Position numbers and translations under genes: made by a program. A DNA stretch of 64,000 nucleotides from JASGKO01 sp049840595 (GTDB lineage: Bacteria > Verrucomicrobiota > Verrucomicrobiia > Chthoniobacterales > Chthoniobacteraceae). Within the stretch, counting starts at the first letter, position 1, and every line of letters starts with the position of its first letter. Location of the stretch: contig JASGKO010000023.1 in NCBI GenBank assembly GCA_049840595.1, positions 62,001 through 126,000 of the forward strand. The letters are read 5' to 3'. Below the pieces are notes generated by a model. The model saw nothing but the letters and a program-made list of their open reading frames with translations. It was not told the DNA's origin and made no database searches. Below are positions 45,060 through 54,475 of this stretch, in pieces.

Positions 45060-45860
45060 TTGAGAAGTAGATGTCCTCTACTCTGGAAAAAACGATCCAC
45101 CGCCCCATGATCTACGTGATGAAGCTAGGCAGCTCCCAGAGACGCATCTTCCTAGTCGCAAAGGGGTCTGGGGCGGTTTAGCCAAAGACAACCGGCAGTT
45201 TATCAACGCGGTGCGGTGGATCTTACACACCGGGGCTCCCTAGTGGGATTTGCCGCCAGATTGTGGAGATTGGAAAAATACTCATCAGCACTTTTGCCGC
45301 TAGCGAGACAAAGATGAGTGGCTGGGCATTGACGCCAGTCATATCAAACTCCCCCTCATGCAACTAGGGCCGTCGGCGACAATCAAGCCATGGGGAAGGC
45401 TCAAGAGGGCTCAACCCCAAGATTCATCTGGCCGTGAATGTGCATGGTTTGCCGCTCCGAGTGCTTGTTACAGAAGCTGCCAGCGCGAATTGTGTCCAAG
45501 CGCTTCCTTTGATCGCAGGGATGGATGCCGATTGTCGGGTGGCTGATTGTGGGTATGATACCAATGCCATTCTCGCCCAAGCGCAAGCTCAAGGAATGGA
45601 GCCGGTTATCCCGCCCAGAAAACACCGCCTCTTTCTGCGGCCTTACGATCAGCACCCCTACCGACTGCGACATTTGGTCGAAAACGCCATTCTCCGACGC
45701 AAGGGCTGGCGCAGCATCGTCACCAGATACGCCAAGCGTAACTCCCCATCGTGCAAATCCGCTGCATGTCTCTTTAGCTTTCCATCTCGTAAAAAGAGAA
45801 AAAAAACTGATAGGCAGGCTCACCTCTTGGAGAGGGAGTTTCAATTTGTCTAAAGATGAG
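45060..45860 (+). pseudogene. Degenerate IS5-family transposase remnant
   Basis: The region contains blocks of an IS5 (IS427-like group) transposase in several frames. FINAVRWILHTGAPW is followed by a stop, then GIDASHIK, KIHLAVNVHGLPLRVLV, ALPLIAGMDAD, GYDTNAILAQAQAQGMEPVIPPRKHR and RLRHLVENA. The last shows the DDE-type C-terminal block with the catalytic Glu. Stops and frameshifts interrupt it and the C-terminus is degraded, so it is inactive. No clear terminal inverted repeats remain. It separates the DUF2167 gene from the LuxR regulator. Confidence 0.85.
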
Positions 45861-45924
45861 AGAGACAATCCTTCTGTGAAATTTTTGAGGGGAAAAGGGC
45901 GGGCTCTGGGGAAGCGGTGGAAAA

Positions 45925-46596
45925 TCAAGCTGATTGATGGCGTCGGACAAAATGCTCGGCGCGGCGGCGGAGATCGGCTGCTCCGGTGAGACCGAGCTTT
46001 TCCTTGATGCGTTTGTGGTAGGTTTCGACCGTTTTGATGCTGGTACCGAGTTTCATCGCTACAGTTGCCGTGGTCGCGCCAGCGCCGGTGAGCAGGAAGA
46101 CCTCCGTCTCGCGCATGGAGAGGCTCGAGACAGGATGTGAGCGAAGTTGAAGCCCACCATCGGCCATTTTTTTTACCAGGACACCGGCGACCCGGCGGCT
46201 GGCAAACAGTTCTCCCTCGCCCACTCTTTTCAAAGCGTGCAGGACTTCGTCGGGCTCTTCCTGCTTGGAGACGTAGCCCCGGGCTCCCGCATTGAAGACG
46301 CGCTGGAGAGACGCCGCATCCTCGAAGGCGGAGATGACCATGGAACGGCTGCGGGGGCTCAAAGCGGTGAAATCGCGCAGGATGCCAGGAACGGATGCAA
46401 ATTGCTGATCGGCGTTCATGATAATGATCGCGGGTGACAGCTCTTGGCAGAGTCTTCTGGCGGTGCTGAACTCGCCCGTTTCCGCGCAAATTTCATAATG
46501 CCCATTTGCCCGGATGAGCATGGCAATGCCAAGCCTCATCAAAGGGTAATCACCGACCAGCAGCACGCGCTCTTTCACCGGGGTTTCCGAGTCCAT
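45925..46596 (-). CDS. LuxR/NarL-family regulator with atypical receiver domain
   Basis: The 223-residue protein has an N-terminal receiver-like domain and a C-terminal LuxR helix-turn-helix (LSMRETEVFLLTGAGATTATVAMKLGTSIKTVETYHKRIKEKLG). The receiver is unusual: the normal phosphoacceptor position reads IIIMNADQQ, with Asn in place of Asp, and the acidic pair reads VGDYP in place of a DD pair. The Ser/Thr (MVISAF) and Lys (YVSKQ) positions are kept. It may work without phosphorylation. It is a lone gene beside the IS5 remnant. Confidence 0.85.
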   Translation of the reverse strand: MDSETPVKERVLLVGDYPLMRLGIAMLIRANGHYEICAETGEFSTARRLCQELSPAIIIMNADQQFASVPGILRDFTALSPRSRSMVISAFEDAASLQRVFNAGARGYVSKQEEPDEVLHALKRVGEGELFASRRVAGVLVKKMADGGLQLRSHPVSSLSMRETEVFLLTGAGATTATVAMKLGTSIKTVETYHKRIKEKLGLTGAADLRRRAEHFVRRHQSA

Positions 46597-47022
46597 AGAT
46601 CATCTTGATTCTTTGGGAGTATAGGATGGAAGCGCCAAAATTTTCAAGTTGGAAAGTGGTCGCAAAAAGAAAGGAAGAGCCGGAGAAGGAGGGCATTTTT
46701 CCTGACAGCGGGTAGCTTGATTTATTGAAGAATTGAACGGAGCTGTCGGGTATTTTCACTGATTTTAGGGCTCGCTTTCCCGACAGGTGATGTCCTGAAA
46801 ACCGATACTGGAAGCTGACGAGGAATTCGGGTCGCGGCCTGACAGACAGCCGTGAAATAACCTGCTGAGATGGCTGGATGCGAGGGCGAGAGCAGGAAAA
46901 AAATAAAAGTCTATTTTGGAAAACCTAAATCACGGCGCGAAGAATCGCTCTCCTCTCCAGAACCGCAACTTCCATTCACCAGTTCGCACCGTCATTCAAC
47001 GCCAGGAAGAAAAACTCCCATT
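46597..47022. other. Intergenic region, no gene seen
   Basis: A 426-nt gap between a minus-strand regulator and a plus-strand surface protein. It should hold promoters for both. Short frames present here lack a plausible ribosome site or conserved sequence. Confidence 0.45.
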
Positions 47023-47764
47023 ATGAAAAACACGATTCTTTACTCTTCTCATTGCAGAGCCATTCGATCTGCAATTTTGTGCGGTTTGGCAATCTCAGCC
47101 GGCTTGGCCGGGGTGAGCTTCGGTTCGTGCAGATGGGATTAATGGCTCTTACACGATCGGGAGTGGAAATACGGCCAGTGGCACTGATTCGGTGGCGATC
47201 GGGCAAGGGGTTCAGGTTACTGGCAACTATTCATTGGGAGTGGGGCAGGATGTGATCGCAGGTGGTGATTTTTCGTTGGCGGCGGGAGGGTCCGAGGCTG
47301 ACGGGGAGTTGTCGACGGCTTTGGGAGGCTCTTATGCGAGCAATTACGGCGCGACAGCTTTCGGAACCTCGGAAGCTGACGGACTATGTTCTGTAGCCGG
47401 CGGTGCTGCCGTCGCATCCGGCAATAATAGCGTGGCCTTTGGGAATACTTCAAATGCATCAGGTCCGTTAACATTCGCAATTGGAACTGCTGTCAATGCT
47501 ACTGGGTATTATTCCATGGCACTGGGATATCTTACAACGTCGCAGGTCTACCGTTCCACAGTGGTGGGTAGCTATAACAAATTGAGAGGGGGGAGTGCCA
47601 ATACGTGGGTGGCGACGGATGATTTGTTTGTGATTGGCAATGGTTCGGGCTACGGCACAAATGCATATAGCAATGCCGTTGTCGTACGGAAAGATGGCGC
47701 AGTGCTGATTCACCCGACGGGAGACATCAGTATGGGTATTTTCGCCAATGGCGATCAACCTTAA
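47023..47764 (+). CDS. YadA-like head-repeat surface protein (one frameshift)
   Basis: A leader (MKNTILYSSHCRAIRSAILCGLAISAGLAGVSFG) runs into a frame change near 47112-47130. Continuing in the other frame gives ADGINGSYTIGSGNTASGTDSVAIGQGVQVTGNYSLGVGQ and a series of about 14-residue repeats (SVAFGNTSNASG, TFAIGTAVNATG, YYSMALGY). These fit the left-handed beta-roll head of YadA-type trimeric adhesins. The coiled-coil stalk and membrane anchor of a real trimeric autotransporter are missing, so it is a short secreted or differently anchored form. It lies 29 nt upstream of a large von Willebrand A protein gene. Confidence 0.65.
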
Positions 47765-47793
47765 GGCGGGCAAATCTTGAAACAACTCATTTT

Positions 47794-50113
47794 ATGAAAC
47801 CGGCATTTATGCGGTGCGGCGGGGTGGTTCAATTTTGGATTGCGATGGCTGGCCTATTTCTGGTGGCGACCGCAGCTCACGCCCAAGGGCCGAGTTGGTG
47901 GACTACACGTGGAGTTTTAACGCCGGGCGCGGTAGCGCAGGATTTTGGAGCGGCCAACCAAGGGCAGCTCAAAAACTTTGCCCAGGCAGCGATGTCGGAG
48001 ATGAATGCAGATCTCACCGGGGGGGCCGGAAATACCATCCCAACCATGATCAACGCATGGACAGGAAATAGCACCAATGCGCAGGACTTTTCGGCGGTGA
48101 CGCTGGGGCAGTTGAAGGCGGTGACGCAGCCTTTCTATGATCGGCTGGCGACGGCGGGCTATGGAGGGGTGTATCCGTGGAGCGGGTCCACGATCCCCGC
48201 CAACGATTATGCAATGGCGAATATTGGGCAGCTAAAGAACGCGTTTAATTTCTTTTTGCCAGGGACACAACCGATGGATGTGGTGTTTATTATTGATAAT
48301 ACGGGGTCCATGGGTAATGCGATTAATGCGATAAAAAACATTGCATCCCCGGTGCTGCAAGGGATTCAGAACTCTTCTGGGAATAATTACAGAATCGGGG
48401 TGGTAGTTCCAGATACGGAGGATTGTGATGTGTTGTTATCCATGTCAGAGAATAATGGATCTGATTTTGAGACCGCTATGTCGAACCTTGAGATTGCACC
48501 TTACCCATCGGGTGATCATACCCCAGAAAGCACCTTGTTGTGTTTGCACAATGTGCTGAGATCTGGAGCGGGTGCATTCAGGTCAAATGTCGAGCGAATT
48601 ATCATCTTGATCACCGATGCCTTACCCAGTGGAACTGAGGTAAGTGTGGATCCTAGTGACTATGATGCGTTTAATGCGGCACCGTCATTTGATGGGAATG
48701 GATTTCCTACTGCAGATCCGCCACCAATTAGCGGAAGGGTTGCTCCCTCGGTTGAATATTTGGCTTACCAAGAGGCTTTGTATGCCAAACAGCAAGATGC
48801 GATGATTGTCGCGATTGGAATTGTGGGAAGTCGGGATGATTATGGAGGAGGTTATGATCCTGACCCGGAGGCTGCTTTTATCAGGGTTATGAATAACTAC
48901 TATTCCGGAATCACGCATCAAAACAATCCCGCTACTACTTTTTTTAATCTGGATAATGCGAACGATGTAACTGGAGTATTGCTCTCGATGTTTGGGGATG
49001 TAAACGGATTTTTAACGGTTCCGGTTATCTCTCCTTCTGCGGAGTCCTTTGCGAATTCAGTCCAAGTAACGATAACAAGCACGGACTCGAATGAATCTAT
49101 CTATTATACTACAGATGGCTCCACTCCGAGTGCAACCCATGGCACATTGTATACGGGTGCAATCACTATTAGTGCCACTACGACGATCACGGCAGTCGGG
49201 TATAAAAACAGTTTTTATAGCAATGTCACAAGTTCTACTTTCACTCTGGAGCCGAAAACTGCTGCGCCATCATTTACTTATCGCAATACGTCGGTGACAG
49301 GAGGAAATTATACAAGCGGCGGGAATATCGGTCTCGTTGCGGGGTCGGGAGCAACCATTCGATACACCACGGATGGCTCGACTCCATCTTTTGATGCAAA
49401 CAATCCGGTGGGATTGGTGTATGATTCTTCCAATCCCTCAAATAATACGGGTTTGTCTAACTTGAACCCCGAAACGTTGACGGTTAAAGCCATTGCGCGA
49501 ATTGCGGGCTATTCTGACAGCGTGGTTTCTAATTTGTCATTAAATATCTATGCGTTGAGTATCACCTCCACTCCAAACTCTACTTCCGTAACTCTAACGG
49601 GTACAATTGCAACAGATTGGATTCACTGGGAAAATCCAACTTCAAATCCCTCTTTCAATCATAAAAAGTCTGGCTCCACCGCGGTAAATTTGATCACGAA
49701 CTACACGGCAGCAGGCGCAACCAGTGCAGCCACTACGGCCCGAAAATTTTCGTGGTCAGATGGCACCCCCACCACAAGTGCAACCCTCGATGCACAGGCA
49801 GTTTCGGTGATCGGAGCTGGAAATGGATTCAGCTTTTCCTTACCCTCGTATGCTACGCAACACACATTAAAGGTCTATGTGGATATGACGGGCGGAAGTA
49901 CTGGGAATCCGGCGGCAGGGCTCGATTTCGGCCTCATTATCAGGAGATGCGAATACGAAAGTCAGCACCACGATCAGCACGACCTCCACAAGCTACTATT
50001 ATATCACGATTCCCTGCACCAATGTGGGAGGACAGACGCTCCAGATCAGTTGCAACGCAAATTCTACGGCAGGAATTTTGCGCCTGTGTGCGGCCCAGCT
50101 TCTGTCGAATTAG
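47794..50113 (+). CDS. Large exported protein: GQLK repeats, vWA domain and CHB_HEX-type repeats (one frameshift)
   Basis: About 772 residues when a frame change near 49919-49935 is bridged; the continuing frame ends LCAAQLLSN at 50113. In order there is a signal peptide (ending AHAQ), three 'GQLK' repeats (QGQLKNFAQ, LGQLKAVTQ, IGQLKNAFN at about 50-155) known from exported Verrucomicrobia proteins, a von Willebrand A domain (about 165-400) with MIDAS start FIIDNTGSMG, and two chitobiase-C-terminal-like repeats (YYTTDGSTPS and RYTTDGSTPS). A beta-rich tail follows. The vWA domain suggests metal-dependent protein binding. It may be a surface adhesin working with the YadA-like protein upstream. 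Confidence 0.75.
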
Positions 50114-50596
50114 AGCATTTCGATTAATTCTAGAACCGCGTTTTGGCGAGTGGCGGCTATTTCAGAAACGGTGTTTCCTCCCAAAAGGTCATTCTGAGCG
50201 CAGCGGAGTCGAAGAATCTCTCGACTATTTCCGGGCGGGGCGAACGAGCATTGCCCTCCAGGCTCCAGAAATAGAGGGAGATTACGCTGCGTGCCGCAGC
50301 ATGTCATTTTTGGGAAAGAATTTCCAACCGCTCGTGGCTATACCTTTTATTGAACCGCTCTAGCCCTTCTGAGCAAAGACAGGTTTATTTCACCCTCTAG
50401 GAGCAGCCTGAAGGGCGAAAAAACCAACGCAACCACACGGTTCCACGAGCCGCTCCATGGGCCGCCAAGAGAAGGACGGTTATTCCTCTCCAGCCCCATC
50501 GGCCCCCATTTACACAGGCCTCCTTTTGAGGACATTTTTTTGAAGAAAAAGACCGGCTTCCGTGTCCAATTCGATAATCCTTAAGGAGATTAACCA
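50114..50596. repeat. Intergenic region with interspersed GAGCGCAGCGGAGTCGAAG-type repeat
   Basis: A 483-nt gap. At about 50189-50220 it holds GTCATTCTGAGCGCAGCGGAG followed by a GAAGAATC segment, a word found in related form at 5146, 29882 and 29964. AATCTCTCGACTATTTCCGG (50215-50234) is mirrored by an inverted segment near 50264-50284, so the area can fold. No gene is seen. Confidence 0.55.
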
Positions 50597-51124
50597 ATGA
50601 ATACGAAGCCTCTTTTCCACACCATTCTGGCCGCTGCGGTCGCGCTGGCGCTCCCGGCGTTCGCCCTCGCCGATGGGCCTCGGGGTGATGGATTTCACGG
50701 CAGCGTTCGTGCCCAGCCCAATGCTCATGGACACCCGGAAAGCTTCCGGGATCGCGCCGATTTTCACCGTAGTCATGGGGACTACCCTGGTCGATATTAT
50801 AGCGGTCGATATTATCACCATGGCCATTATTACGGTTATCGGGGCTACCCATACTGGGGATTAAACATCTATGATGGCCCGGTTTACTATTACAATGACG
50901 ACGATGCCCCGGCCTACTACCAGGGCTCGGCAGTGGATGATGGTGACGTCACAGCCCGAGACGTCCAGGCCGCCCTTCGCAGCCGTGGCTATTACCATGG
51001 AGCGATCGATGGCGACATTGGCCCGGCCAGCCGCGCGGCGATTCGGGCCTTCCAAGCCAGTCGCGGATTGCCGATTACCGGCGTGATCAATGATCGCCTG
51101 TTGCGTTCCCTGGGGCTGACCTAA
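50597..51124 (+). CDS. Exported peptidoglycan-binding protein, His/Tyr-rich
   Basis: The 175-residue protein starts at an ATG with a clear AAGGAGA ribosome site and has a signal peptide (ending FALAD). The middle (about 40-105) is strikingly rich in His, Tyr, Gly and Arg (for example GRYYSGRYYHHGHYYGYRGYPYWG). The C-terminal 60 residues are a PG_binding_1 domain: VQAALRSRGYYHGAIDGDIGPASRAAIRAFQASRGLPITGV. It should attach to peptidoglycan in the periplasm. A paralogue follows at 51276. The His/Tyr region could bind metal or a surface polymer. Confidence 0.8.
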   Translation: MNTKPLFHTILAAAVALALPAFALADGPRGDGFHGSVRAQPNAHGHPESFRDRADFHRSHGDYPGRYYSGRYYHHGHYYGYRGYPYWGLNIYDGPVYYYNDDDAPAYYQGSAVDDGDVTARDVQAALRSRGYYHGAIDGDIGPASRAAIRAFQASRGLPITGVINDRLLRSLGLT

Positions 51125-51275
51125 GCGCGTTTTGAGCTTTCACCTCCAATGGCGCATCCTGCCACCGGGATGCGCCGCAGGTTCTCGATCATTGAGCCCC
51201 CCTTTGCGCTCACCTTCTGAAAACAATCCACCAAGTGGCATACACCTTGCATCGAAATCACTCAAACTCACGGCC

Positions 51276-51683
51276 ATGATGAACCGACTTTTCTTATCCA
51301 GCTTCGCCACCATCCTCGTGAGCGTGGCCACCATTACCCGGGCAGATGATTTTTCCGGCGGCCTCGGCGGCAATCGGCATGAGGTTTACACTTACCGCGA
51401 TTACAACCATTATCGCTTTCGCTGTTCTCCGAGTGGTTGCTACGCCATCAGTCCAAGTAGTGCGGCCTACCGCTATAATAATAACTCGGCCAGTTCCAGC
51501 ACCGACCTTCGCAGGGTGCAGGCGGCCTTGCATGAACGCGGGTATTACCATGGCGAGATCGACGGGGCCATCGGCCCTGCCAGCCGGGCCGCCATTCGCT
51601 CCTACCAAACTGACCGCAACCTGCCAGTAAGCGGAACCGTGGATGATTCCCTGCTACGCTCCCTTGCTTTGCCCCAAAAATAA
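51276..51683 (+). CDS. Exported peptidoglycan-binding protein, paralogue of the preceding gene
   Basis: About 135 residues from the ATG at 51276, with a signal peptide (ending ITRAD). The C-terminal part is a PG_binding_1 domain nearly identical in pattern to that at 50597: VQAALHERGYYHGEIDGAIGPASRAAIRSYQTDRNLPVSGTVDDSLLRSL. The middle is shorter, with a Tyr/Asn/Ser-rich stretch in place of the His-rich repeat. The arrangement looks like a tandem duplication with divergence of the linker. It is followed by a strong terminator. Confidence 0.78.
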   Translation: MMNRLFLSSFATILVSVATITRADDFSGGLGGNRHEVYTYRDYNHYRFRCSPSGCYAISPSSAAYRYNNNSASSSTDLRRVQAALHERGYYHGEIDGAIGPASRAAIRSYQTDRNLPVSGTVDDSLLRSLALPQK

Positions 51684-51723
51684 TCCTTTCCGAGCTGAAG
51701 CTCGCCAGAGTTCCAGTTCAACG

Positions 51724-51765
51724 AAAACGGCCTCCTCGCCCAACAGGCAAGGAGGCCGTGAAGTT
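51724..51765 (-). terminator. Intrinsic terminator for the PEP-CTERM gene, also usable from the plus side
   Basis: Stem CGGCCTCCTCGCC / GGCAAGGAGGCCG has one mismatch and loop CAACA. On the minus strand a TTTTCGTT tract follows, after the 51787 gene. On the plus strand GTTTTT follows, after the peptidoglycan-binding gene. Confidence 0.8.
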
Positions 51766-51786
51766 TTTCGTCAGATCACGCAAGCC

Positions 51787-52602
51787 TTACGCAAGGCGGC
51801 GGCGACGGCTGGCGAGCATCGCCAGACCAGCACCGATCGCGAGCGTCACGGTCGAAGGCTCGGGAGCCGCCGTGAAGGTAAGCACGCCGCTGCTGTTCAG
51901 CGCGAACGTGCCGAGGCGGGTCGCAGTCCCCTTGCCCGTGAGGCCGGTCCCTTGCTGCAATTCCCACAGGTCGGAATATTCAACTCCGCTCACTGCGGTG
52001 CTGTTGTTATTGTCAACCAACGGGTTGATGTTACCGAAGCTTGCACTACTCGCGATGTTATCTTGCTGATAATAACCATTGGTATCGCTCGTGAGATCAT
52101 CAGTCGCTGTCGCACTGTTGCTCGTAGCCGTAGCACCATTGAGGCTGCTATACAGGTTCTGGATGTGCCCGACTTGAATCTGCAAGACCGACTTGCTGGT
52201 CGCCGCACGGGAGCCAGCAGAGGAAGCGATCGTGCTCCACACCGTCCCCGCCTTGGCATGTCCGTCAGCCGTGGCCGATCCCGCCGTTCCAACGATACCC
52301 CAGTAGAGGAGGTTGCTGGTGTTGGAGAACCAGTTTGAACCATAGATTCCCTGCAGATCCGCCAAGGTGACACCAGTAAGCGTGAAGGTCGAACCGGGAG
52401 TCGCATTGTAGAACTGCGAAGCGGCACCGAGATCAATGGTCAACACGTCCGCCTGGGCGGCAGCGCCCGTGGAAGAGTTGAGCGAGAAGAACCCGAGGAT
52501 GAGGTCCGTATCAGAGGCAGTCACCGAAGCCTTGGCCGAGGTGCCTGCGAGAGCAAGGCCCGAGAGGGCGAGCGTCGCCGTGAAGAATTTATTGAGCTTC
52601 AT
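51787..52602 (-). CDS. PEP-CTERM sorted exported protein
   Basis: The 271-residue protein has a signal peptide (ending SAKA), a Ser/Thr/Asn-rich body and a PEP-CTERM tail (APEPSTVTLAIGAGLAMLASRRRR). It would be moved to the surface by an exosortase. It lies 93 nt downstream of the PstS-like protein gene on the same strand. No catalytic motif is evident. Confidence 0.85.
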   Translation of the reverse strand: MKLNKFFTATLALSGLALAGTSAKASVTASDTDLILGFFSLNSSTGAAAQADVLTIDLGAASQFYNATPGSTFTLTGVTLADLQGIYGSNWFSNTSNLLYWGIVGTAGSATADGHAKAGTVWSTIASSAGSRAATSKSVLQIQVGHIQNLYSSLNGATATSNSATATDDLTSDTNGYYQQDNIASSASFGNINPLVDNNNSTAVSGVEYSDLWELQQGTGLTGKGTATRLGTFALNSSGVLTFTAAPEPSTVTLAIGAGLAMLASRRRRLA

Positions 52603-52695
52603 ATGGGTAAATTAGCTAGTAGTGGAATAGTGAGATTGAATCCCGCGCTGCTTGCGCAGCCGTTGAGACCGCGCAAGCACTGCAGAGACTGGGAA

Positions 52696-53962
52696 TTAGA
52701 TACCGCCCCAAGAGATCGGTCCGCCTTCAACCGAACGGTTCACGTTCATGTCGCCCATCTTGACCCCGGTCGCGATGGCGTCGTTGTCGTGGATCTGGGT
52801 ATAGAGAGCGTTGCGGAAGGTCAGGATGCCACCGGAAACACCGCTCTTGCTGTAAAGGTGCTCATACGACCAGAAGGTGTATTGACCGTCCTGAATCGTC
52901 TTGTAGTAGAGCGAGCTGCTCGTGGAATAACCAGCGCCAGCGCCGAAGGTCACACCGTTGAAGGCGAGGTAGGCACAACCGTTGGCAACCGCAGTAGCCG
53001 CATCGCTTTCACCAAGGTAAGTCACGATGTCGGTCGCACCAAGGGAGTTGCCGGAGGACAGCGCATTCGAGATGTCGAGCGCGAGCGTGCCGCCCGAGCT
53101 TTCTCCCGAGTCACCCTTCGGATAAGCAATGTTGTTTACCGTAGAAGCAGGCCACACAGCGAGATCAGTGATCGTGCCGCTGCCGTTCGTTCCAGTGATG
53201 GTCGGCTTGTATTGACCAGCCAGGGATTTGGCACCGAAGCCGCTTTCTGCGAAAGCGGTGATACGGGTACCAGAATCTTCGTCACGACCAATGACGACGG
53301 TAACGCCGGCTTCATCAAGCGTGCTGCCAGTGATTTGGGCCGTCACAATGCCACCGCCAGTGGTGCCGCCAGCGAGAAGGCTCAGGATCTGGTTGGGAGA
53401 GATGTTAGTCATGCTGGAGCTGCCGATGCCGCTCTTACCCTTGACCCAGTAAAAAGGCACCACGCCAACCTTCTGGTCGTTCAGAGAGGGGCTGGTGAAG
53501 ATGGTCGTGCCCTGGAACACGTCCGACATGGCGAGGTCAGCCGCGACGGTTTCCGTCGTGGGGCTGGCGATACCGAGCGGCCGCCGTGGTGAAGGTCACG
53601 CTGCCCTGAGAGGTCGTGGCCGTCACGGAGGACATCGAGTTGGCCGAGGTCATCCAGTTGGAAATCGTGGTGCCGCTGGTCAGCGCGTAAACGCCGGAAG
53701 CGGAGCCGGACCAGGAGGTTTCCACCGTGTAGGTGTCGGAACCGATCGTGCCCTGGAATACCGCCTGGCTGCAGTTGCCGAGGTTCTTCGTGGTGTCCTT
53801 CCAGTTGCACACCGGGCTGGTGAGCACGTGGATGATGGCCGCGTGAACCGCCTTACGGAAGGCCGAGGAACCGGCGATGTGCACGGTGTACGAAGCAGCG
53901 TTTGCCGAGGAGACAAGCGCGAGGGCGAGCGAGGCCGCCGAGAGTGTTTTCAATAGTTTCAT
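52696..53962 (-). CDS. Exported PstS-like substrate-binding protein (one frameshift)
   Basis: Two frames join into about 421 residues across a break near 53571-53590; the continuing part restores AAALGIASPTTETVAADLAMSDVFQG. The signal peptide ends SANAA. YTVHIAGSSAFRKAVHAAI, VFQGTIGSDTYTVETSWSGSASG and the later VVPFYWVKGKSG and VTVVIGRDEDSGTRITAFAE resemble phosphate-binding proteins of the PstS type (the RDExSGTR element is the anion-binding loop). No permease genes are adjacent, so it may be a free secreted protein and not a transporter component. It precedes a PEP-CTERM gene. Confidence 0.6.
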
Positions 53963-54475
53963 TGATCAGAGTGGTGGTTGTTGTGTTTTTCAAATCGCCA
54001 GCACGGGTCGCCGACGACACGAACACCTCTAGACGAGCCATGTTACAAACAGATGGCGATGGGGTTACTTCGCGGTCAACTCTGGGCAAACCACCGATTT
54101 CCCTCTTAAAAACCACCCTCCGAAACCTCGCCCGCGCCCCACCGGGACGATGACTTTTTCCACGCCAAAAAGCAGATGCCCCCCGCCCCTGAAACCTATG
54201 TACACCCTCCCTCAAAATCACGCTCCTAACAATCCGGTTACAAATTCAGCCTAATACGACATTCTTCATCCTTTTTGATGACGAATTCGTCTCAAGTCCC
54301 GCAAGCTACCCCAGTGCGACCCAGGTGCTACCCGGGTGCGACGCCAGATCCACTCGCGCTTCATCGAGCAGCCGGATTGAGCATGGAGACCGCCCCCGGT
54401 GTCCTCGACGGGGACGCCGAGCGGACGCTCTCCAGCGCGCTGCGCGTCCCGGCAGGCCCCCCGACCCGGAGACCT
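53963..54475. other. Intergenic region, no gene seen
   Basis: A 513-nt region between two minus-strand genes. The first 300 nt should hold the promoter of the PstS-like gene; the rest, up to the mfd stop, is GC-rich. An open frame running from 54306 into mfd is out of frame and not coding. Confidence 0.45.
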
